From assembly GCA_964036665.1 (NCBI GenBank), contig OZ038530.1, positions 6,586,501-6,650,500 on the forward strand: a stretch of 64,000 nucleotides of DNA, in the 5' to 3' direction. The stretch comes from Gordius sp. MW1 (Eukaryota; Nematomorpha; Gordioida; Gordea; Gordiidae). Position 1 is the stretch's first letter, and every line of letters starts with the position of its first letter. Of this stretch, positions 56,752 to 64,000 are shown in pieces. The notes under the pieces were generated by a model, which did not search any database, was not told the origin of the DNA, and saw only the letters and a program-made list of their open reading frames with translations. The translations under genes and the position numbers were made by a program.

Positions 56752-58113
56752 ATTCTAGCGTTTCTATCTCGTCTTTGGAGCGATTATGAAAATCTCGGCC
56801 TCGTTTCGGTCTAGAAAAATCTCGGTCTCGTCTCGTCTCGACTTTTTTTAAAAATATATATACTGAATAAAAAATTTCTCTTGTTTCATTAAAAATATTC
56901 AATAAGTGTTAAAAAATCCAAATGGCAAAGTTTTATAATTTTTGAAAAACTTCAATGATTTAGAGGGACACGACATCTCATTGACAATATAAAGATATGA
57001 ATTAATTCATAGTGAAAACATTTTCTATGGAAAGTGCAGACTAAAAAAAACTATAAAATAAATTTGAAGTTAGAATATTAAATATTATTCTAGCAAGTTA
57101 TAACATTTGTATCAGATTCACTGTGTTTGTCAACTATTAATAGACCTAGAAAATTATGCATAATTGAGCAAATTGAGACCCTTTATTAACCCTGGCTTAA
57201 GCTTGAGAGTAGACCCTAACATATCTAAGCCAAATTACATCAATTATAGCCCATAGTGATTATTGCATGTTTACTATAGTGTTGTAAACCACAAAGTGCG
57301 AGTGACTTTTAATATTAATATTATATTTACAAAATTGATAACTAGTTGTACATATCAATTTGAATGCACCTGCCAACCCAGCTCATAATGTGAAAGTAAT
57401 GCATATGACAAAATTAAGTATATACATAATGACTTATTAAGGTTTAAAAATTTGGGATGTTACTATTAGTTGAATCATAAAAACTTCTAGAAAACTCATG
57501 ATTTAAGATTTAATCTATTACGGTGTCATTAAATACTCTATTGTACTTTTGAAATCATAAGGTGAATGCTCAAAAATTTCGAGCCACCTTAGCTTAACTT
57601 GTATAATTATTCAAACTGATTGACCACTGACTTATAATTACCGCATCATGCAGGATGAGTAACTGCGAAGCTTAAAGCTTTAGTATTATAAACTATTCCA
57701 TCAGAACTCATTATAAGCTTAAAATTTTGAAATATTTAATAGTGCTATGAATATATTGGAAAAATGTGTTATAAAATTAATCATGTACCCTAAGGATCCA
57801 CCATACTTAGGTAAATGATTGCCAAATTGTAAATTTTTTGCAAAAATATATAATATCTACTACACTTAGAAATTTTTTTGATGTCAAATATATTACATAC
57901 ATATTTATATACACTTAACACCCTAAATGTAAATCAAGCAAATTAAAATACACAATAATTAACTAAAATCTAACAATCAATAAAAAGTCGAGATCACGCC
58001 GAAAAAATCTCTTATCGTCTCGTCCCGACGTCAAAATTCTCGTCTTGATCTCGGGTCAGTTTTTTAAATTCTCGTCGACGAAACCAAGAATTTTCTCGGT
58101 TTTTCCGCATCAC
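56752..58113. mobile_element. Candidate hAT element with TCTCGTC subterminal repeats
   Basis: Left part TAGCGTTTCTATCTCGTC with TCTCGGTCTCGTCTCGTCTC (56820-56840). Right part, inverted, TAGTGATGCGGAAAAACCGA with TCTCGTCCCGACG motifs (57985-58113). The interior is AT-rich without transposase. No 8-bp duplication matches, so the two ends may belong to different copies. The family also occurs at 23517-23673. Confidence 0.4.
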
Positions 58114-58667
58114 TAGATTTTCCGGCCACAAATCCGAATTGGTTAGCCGATATTTCACCCCGTTTTTCAGCCTTGTTACTGTTAAAAATACAATCAAATT
58201 AAACAAATTAATAAATTAAGTTGGCAATTAAATTACGTTACTATTTCATATTTACTTCTAGTCTAATAACTATTAAAAAAGATAACCATAAACCCAATTA
58301 TTATATTCTTAACTTATATACTCTAAATACTAATTACTATATAATTTTTTCATCATCATATTAATATCCGTTCCCAATAGAATCTGTAATCGCGAAGGGG
58401 AACGAAATATATTATCAAGTAAGACACGAAAGAATTATGTGTGTTATAATATCTGATTCTAAATACGAACAAAGAGAGGTTAAAATTTCTCGTAAGATCA
58501 TCCACGCGTGACCTGAACTGAGCGCAGTTGGCATTAGTACTACGCGTATAATAATGCGAAGAGAGAGAGAGGAGTGGGGGGGGCAACGCGTATGCATTAA
58601 TACGCGTCTAACAAAGCGAGGTGAAGAAGGGGGGGGGCGTACGGTATTTTTCGTGGTAGACATCCAC
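58114..58667. other. Intergenic sequence with purine and G-rich tracts
   Basis: GAGAGAGAGAGGAGTGGGGGG at 58560-58580 and a second G tract at 58628-58638, each followed by TACGC-type words (TACGCGTATA, GCGTACGG). The short reverse frames here are not supported as genes. Confidence 0.4.
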
Positions 58668-58741
58668 GACAGTTACTAAGATCCTTTCCATAAGCTTCAA
58701 GGAGTGGCAGGTTAGCTTGATACCTTTTTAATTATCACAGA
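58668..58741 (-). pseudogene. RTE-like LINE, RT portion left of the hAT D insertion
   Basis: The minus strand encodes KGIKLTCHSLKLMERIL, the RT block that follows N-Y-R-G-I-K-L in RTE-type elements. The preceding residues lie at 62514-62560 on the other side of hAT D (LKGKGDPQ). Removing hAT D and one target copy restores a continuous RT segment, apart from one stop. Confidence 0.8.
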
Positions 58742-58749
58742 CCTGAGGG

Positions 58750-61700
58750 TAGTGATGGGAAAACGTTTAACACTAGCGCGGTTAGCACCTCCCCGCTGAT
58801 GGGAATAGCCTATTAAAAACGCTATGTCTACTAGCACATAGTCACTTTAAGTGCTATAAGCTATAGGAGATGGGAGATTTGAGGCGCTAGAGCGATAAGA
58901 GATGGGAGGTTTGAGGTGCTATGAGCTATAGGAGATGGGAGGCTTGAGGCGCTAAAGCTATAGCCGATAGCACTTAAATGCGCTACTCCTATAGCACGGC
59001 GCTAACACTGGGTATAATTTTTTTAATTGTTTATTTATTAGATATTAAATATGTAAAAATATAAGTTTTTTGCCCTATCTTACCATCTAACTACGACTTA
59101 TTTTAATATAAATTTTATTAAGTGTATGACTCTAATTTAAATATTTGCATTGCTTCTACATTTATTTTATTAATAACTCGCCCTTCCCCCCCCCCCTCTG
59201 AATGACGAAAAAAAAATTTCCAATGTAAAAAAGCCCTTACAAATTAATAATTTTTTTTTTGTTTTGCCCCTCCCAAATTGAACTTTTAACCGTTTCGCCC
59301 CCCCCCCCCTAATCCAAAACCTGGTTATGCCCTACGCTCATGTTTTTGAGAATAAAAAAATTAAACCCCTCCCCCCCCCCCCCTAAGTTAATCCATATCC
59401 CATCAGGGCGATTATGTTTCAATGAAAAGGAAAACAAAAGAGTGAACTTATGCGTACTCACTCATGTTATGTTATTTTATTCATTGATTAGTATAAAAAG
59501 AATTTAATTTTTCGCTCTCATCTTTAATGTCTTTATCCTTTTCTTCAACTGAACTGAACATAAAAAATATCATGAATTTTATGAAAAATAATTATTCCCT
59601 GGCTATAACTGCCCCGGTCACCTCAACATAAAACTTACTAATTAATAAACAATATAAATCCGACTTAAATAACAAATTTAATCTTTAAGTGTAATATTTT
59701 CCAATGTGTTTTATTTCAGCCGGTTAAATTACTTATTTTATACTAAATTTGGTAAATATTATAGAAGATTTCCCACGTGAGAGATCTTTATCAACGTCTA
59801 TATGATAATACACTTGTTAAAAATCACAAACTACGATAATTTTATTTTCGACCATTTCGCATTATATATATATATATATATTAGTTATATATATAAATAT
59901 ATTAAAACAGGCAAATATTTTGTTAATTATTGATGTCAATTCCTCTCCAGCTATTCATGCATAGAATTTGGTTTAATGTAGTTGGAGATAACCGTGACCT
60001 TTTCTTCGTAATTATGTTACCTGCCTTAGAGAAAAGGCGTTCACTGGGGACTGATGTGCTTTGGTGGCATAAATAATCTTGAGCCATAGCAGCTAAATTA
60101 GGAAATCTCAATGAAGATGATTTCCACCATTCTAAAATATTTACATCTCCATGACATTCCGTTTCAATAATATAATTTTCCAATTCTTCATCACCCACCA
60201 CAAACATTCTAGAACTATTTAAATTATAATAATTTAAAATAATTTTTTCACCTTCGTTTCTTCTGTAATATTAATTCGGTAAAAGATGCACCTGTCGTAG
60301 AGCTCTCACCTAAAAATCTCCCGCTATAACTTTCTAAAAATTCTCTACGAAAATTATCAAATTTGTCTTCGGTGTTTAAGCAATAATGCATTGCTTTTCT
60401 TTTGACCCTCGGATCTAACATAGAGCAATTAAAGACTTCCTGTGTGCACATGATATTAAAATAATGTTTTGCTTTAATTATTATCATCTTATCGCCAGCA
60501 TCTTTTAAAGGCATGCATGAGTCGTGGTTGCCATTTCTAGACCATCTATAATTTCCTCAAAAAAGTTTAACACAATTTCCATTGTAGGAATTGATTATTT
60601 ACAAAGACCTAATGTAATCTAGTTAGGTCAAATATTTGAGAATATTTAAATACCTTATAGAAGGGTAGGAAGAAAAGTTCAGCGTCTTTCAGAAGGCGGA
60701 TATCTTCGTGGCTAAAAGCCATATTCGTTTCATCCGGGAAATTTTTTTGAACAGTAATTTTAAGAGTGCTCATTTCCTTTGAAAAATAATTATTATATTC
60801 CCTATAATTTACCTTATTTGCTTGTTGTAACATTATATAAGAACTAATCCAACGGGTATTATTTGCCAAAGGAATAAGGGCCTTAGAATGGTTGTACCAT
60901 TCTGCCTTGATCGCTAGTTTATAATGTACATAATGAATTAAACGATTATTTTTTTCTAAAAATGGAGTAATGACCCGTTATCCTTCACCAGCTATAATGT
61001 TCATAACGTGAGCACCACACCTAAAATTAAAAATCAGGGTTGACGGCATTTTAGTTCTTAATAAGTTTATGGCGTTGAGTTCGTTATTTGCATCATCTGT
61101 GGTGAAAGATATCACTCTGGCCTCAATCTGGAATTCGGCTAAAACTTTGTGCAGTACATTTCAAATTTCCCTCCCTATATGGGGTGAAGGCATCGGGAGA
61201 ATTTGCAGTAAAATGTTTTCCATAACCCATAGTTTGTTAATATAATGTAGAGTGATACCTATGTTTGATGCTTTTCCACAAATCTGTCTTTATTGCTAGA
61301 TGGGTTTTTGAGATTGTTGGTTATCGTCTGTTTAGGGCCTCGTAAAAATCCTGTAGTCTATCCTTGGCGGGTTTTTTCGACCATAAATTAATGTTTTCAT
61401 TGACGCAATCAAACATGCTCTTCAAACTAGGACTATCCTAAGTGGAAAAGGGCAAGTTATTTCCTATCACATAATCCAAAAATTTTGAATTCAACAATTC
61501 ATTTTGTTTGTTTGTTAAATTGCCTTTAAAGATGGAAGGATTTTTTTCTGCTGCCACTAATTTATTTGGATGGGCGTTAATATAATGAGCACGTATATTA
61601 ATAACCGACGTTTAAATACTAAAAGTTCTTGAACTCTCCAAACATTTTTTTTTCGACTTTTGGGGTGTTAAAGTATAAATTTTTAGATTTTGGAGAAATT

Positions 61701-62505
61701 ATAATATTGGTTGTATTTAAATCGTGGTCAGTTGAAGAAGAGGATAAAGACATTAAAGAAGAGAGCAAAAAATTAATTTTCTTTTTATACTACTCAATGA
61801 ATAAAAATAACATAACATGAGTGAGTACGCATAAGTTCACTCTATTGTTTTCCTTTTCATTGAAATGAAACATAATCGCCCTGATGGGATATGGATTAAC
61901 TTAAAGGGGGGGGGCGGGGTAGTTTAATTTTTTTATTTTCAAAACATGGGCGTAGGGCATAACCAGGTTTTGGATTAGGGGGGGGGCGAAACGGTTAAAA
62001 GTTCAATTTGAGAGGGGCAAAAAATTTTTTTAATTTGTAAGGGTTTTTTTAAATTGTAAAAAAAATTTCAGAGGGGGGGAGGACGAGTTATTAATAAAAT
62101 AAATGTAGAAGCTATGCAAAATATTTAAATTAAAGTCATACACTAAATAAAATTTATATTAAAATAAGTCGTAGTTAGATGGTAAGATAGGGCAAAAAAC
62201 TTATATTTATACATATTTAATATCTAATAAATAAACAATTAAAAAAATTATTCTCAGTGTTAGCGCCGTGCTATAGGAGTAGCGCATTTAAGTGCTATCG
62301 GCTATAGTTTTAGCGCCTCAAACCTCCCATCTCCTATAGCTCATAGCACCTCAAACATCCCATCTCCCATAGCTCTAGCGCCTCAAAACTCCCATCTCCT
62401 ATAGCTTATAGCACTTAAAGTGACTATGTGCTAGTAGACATAGCCGCATATGGGTGCTATGTGCTATAGCTTTAGCTCCTTAAAAACGCTATTTCCCCAT
62501 CACTA
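58750..62505 (-). mobile_element. hAT transposon D, 3756 bp, with long inverted arms and perfect 8-bp TSD
   Basis: Ends TAGTGATGGGAAAACG and CCCATCACTA, flanked by CCTGAGGG at 58742-58749 and 62506-62513. The first about 800 bp (58750-59550) and last about 775 bp (61731-62505) are inverted copies of each other. Each has GCTATAGGAGATGGGAGG-type subterminal repeats and, further in, a CATGGGCGTAGGGCATAACC-containing MITE copy. The broken transposase lies between the arms on minus. The element sits inside an RTE-like LINE. Confidence 0.95.
59923..61620 (-). pseudogene. hAT D transposase, broken
   Basis: Degenerate N-terminal part near 61600-61380 (HYINAHPNKLVAAEKNPSIF, later SMFDCVNENINLWSKKP). 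Middle pieces 60869-60609 (NTRWISSYIMLQQANKVNYR, the TRW block) and 60514-60248 (MLDPRVKRKAMHY). The C-terminus 60207-59923 has ILEWWKSSSLRFPNLAAMAQ and SVPSERLFSKAGNIITKKRS, the hAT dimerisation domain of ZBED-like type. Many stops and frame changes in the N-terminal half. Confidence 0.88.
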
Positions 62506-62513
62506 CCTGAGGG

Positions 62514-64000
62514 TCTCCTTTGCCTTTTAAAGGTATAATCGTGCGGCTTCCCATTGATTTGGAATTCGCTCTTCTACCAATATCTTGATAAGGAGGTTTG
62601 TCATGATGGTTACTCCTGTTTCAAGACATCCGAGCAAAGATTCCATAGGTATTCCATCTGGGCCATAAGCTTTCTCTTTTTGCATCTTTTTGTGTAAAAA
62701 CTTCATCCTCATAAAGTAGTTCGGCCATGCTTGTGTTTGGCTCAATATCGGGAAGGATGTCTATTTAATTTGCAATATTCATAAGTTTTTAAAGTATCTT
62801 TTCCAGGCTTGATTAAGGTTTGACCCTTCTCGTTTTTGACTATTTTAAGTTGTTCCTTATCTTGGCCAATTTTTACATAAACCTATCGCTCCCTTTATGA
62901 TCCAGTTTGTTTGCCATCTCGCTGTACGCGGCATTCTTCGCTATTGCAACACCCTTTTTTGCAGCTCTCTTAGCGTCCCTATACACTTGATAATCGTCCG
63001 ACTTCTTTGTTTTATGCCACCGTCTTTATAGATTTTTCTTTCTTTCGATGAAATCCCTAACCGATTGAACCTACCACCATAGTTCCCTATTTATATCTTT
63101 GCCTCCTTTGGTATATCTTAGAACACGAATCGCTATTTCCTCCTTAATTAGCGTCTCCCAATCGTCATCTACGTTTTGCAACTTCCTTGCATCCAAGAGT
63201 GAGGAGGTTTTTGATGGTATTCTTTGTTCGTCGACGTATCCTTTAGCTTTTCGTATCGAATCCGAAGTTCATCTTTTTCGAGAAATACTCTTCTGTCAAG
63301 ATCCATAACAAGAGGACTATGTTGCCTGGTGATTTCTTCTCCCGGTATTACTTAACAATCCTTGATAATCCATAAGTCAATCGCCGTATGAGCAGATAGT
63401 CAATTTGACTAAAATGCTTCTTACTTCTATAAATCACAATTTAATCTTCGCGTTTTTAAAAATAGGTGTTAACGATCGCCATGTCGTATGCTTGGGATAC
63501 TTGGAGAGATTTTTCCCTTTCTTTGTTCTTCAGACCATGCCCATAGCCTCCATGATTGCGTTCAGACCCGAGGCGATCTTTCCCTACGCTAGCGATGAAA
63601 TCCGCCTTAATAACTAGCCTTTCTTCCTGTCCGATTCCTTGTATTTTCATTTCCAATGAATCGAAGAATTTGTCTTTTTCTGATTCCATACACCCAGTTT
63701 TGGGAGCATGTTTGCAACCTCAGAGACTAAAAACCGGTTTTCACAAGTGGCTGTATCATCCTGGCACTACTTGGGTAAAAGCCCCATGATAAATTTGATA
63801 TACTCATTCAACGCCCTACCCTGTGCACACTGACTTAATATGAGCTTTACATCCCGTTGCATCGGCGCTACCTATATATATCGTGTAAAAAATTAAATAC
63901 AATTGCGTCGCTAGTCCAGGTCACCGCCTTAATATCATAGAACTTCAATGGAAACCGCAAAGCGTCCCGTTATATCGGCACTAGAGGCTTTCAGCGCTTT
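62514..64000 (-). pseudogene. RTE-like LINE: endonuclease and start of RT (runs off the window)
   Basis: On minus, 63456-63800 encodes part of an APE-type endonuclease (PKLGVMESEKDKFFDSLE, then ERLVIKADFIASVGKDRLG, AYDMAIVNTYF). This corresponds to the GDFN-x-H-V-G block with G-D and N altered. Next comes SPLVMDLDRRVFLEKDELRI near 63300, then linker. The RT fingers follow at 62545-62700: KEKAYGPDGIPMESLL, LIKILVEERIPNQWEAARL. Several frameshifts. The RT continues at 58668-58741 beyond hAT D. The family resembles RTE-type elements annotated in animals as craniofacial development protein 2-like. Confidence 0.8.

Noticed and set aside
58356..58663. Overlapping Ser/Pro-rich minus-strand frames of 76 and 82 codons
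   Set aside because: They arise from GAGAG and G-tract low-complexity DNA and overlap in two frames.
59860..59900. Long AT dinucleotide run as a possible origin or matrix site
   Set aside because: Simple (AT)n tracts are common in this AT-rich DNA and nothing else supports a function.
63556..63789. 77-codon plus-strand frame
   Set aside because: Antisense to the LINE endonuclease region, which has recognisable motifs on the minus strand.

Overview
The window looks like part of an AT-rich, transposon-saturated genome of an animal, most likely an invertebrate. Evidence: spliceosomal introns with GT/AG ends, a calbindin-type multi-EF-hand gene, an ATG14-like gene, and Ty3/gypsy, hAT, Helitron, P-like and LINE elements. 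There are no bacterial features. I cannot name the species. Both host genes use very short introns (34, 34, 35, 36, 39 and 42 bp where exon joins are clear). Their longer introns are partly filled with small transposons.

Layout. 1-6.4 kb: decayed hAT end, then a young, almost complete Ty3/gypsy element (minus strand, LTRs 1803-2061 and 6087-6345). 6.5-22.6 kb: three Helitrons on the minus strand. The first two abut with no spacer (6540-8131 and 8132-19298). The second carries 161-bp and about 169-bp tandem arrays and is split by a 7.1-kb palindromic element whose arms are 110-bp minisatellites; that element is in turn split by a hAT transposon (14466-17546). The third Helitron (19429-22613) keeps a decayed Rep/helicase gene and has taken in a P-like and a hAT MITE. 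24.5-26.3 kb and 34.7-35.9 kb: inversely oriented copies of a repeat with Pol III B-box motifs. 27.1-30.6 kb: calbindin-like host gene (minus, eleven exons). 32.7-34.7 kb: P-element-like transposon with a three-exon THAP gene. 35.9-41.1 kb: tandem duplication of about 2.3-2.7 kb; one copy has a later MITE insertion. 43.0-51.4 kb: ATG14-like gene (minus), its introns filled with LINE, hAT and other insertions. 51.8-53.9 kb: two hAT remnants. 54-56.6 kb: decayed LINE with a C-terminal zinc knuckle and nuclease-like block. 58.7-64 kb: RTE-like LINE split by a foldback hAT element (58750-62505).

Most entries come from my own reading of splice sites, terminal inverted repeats and target-site duplications (TSDs). 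Several insertions have perfect 8-bp TSDs, which fixes their borders and lets the order of nested insertions be read. No database search was possible, so family names rest on motifs.
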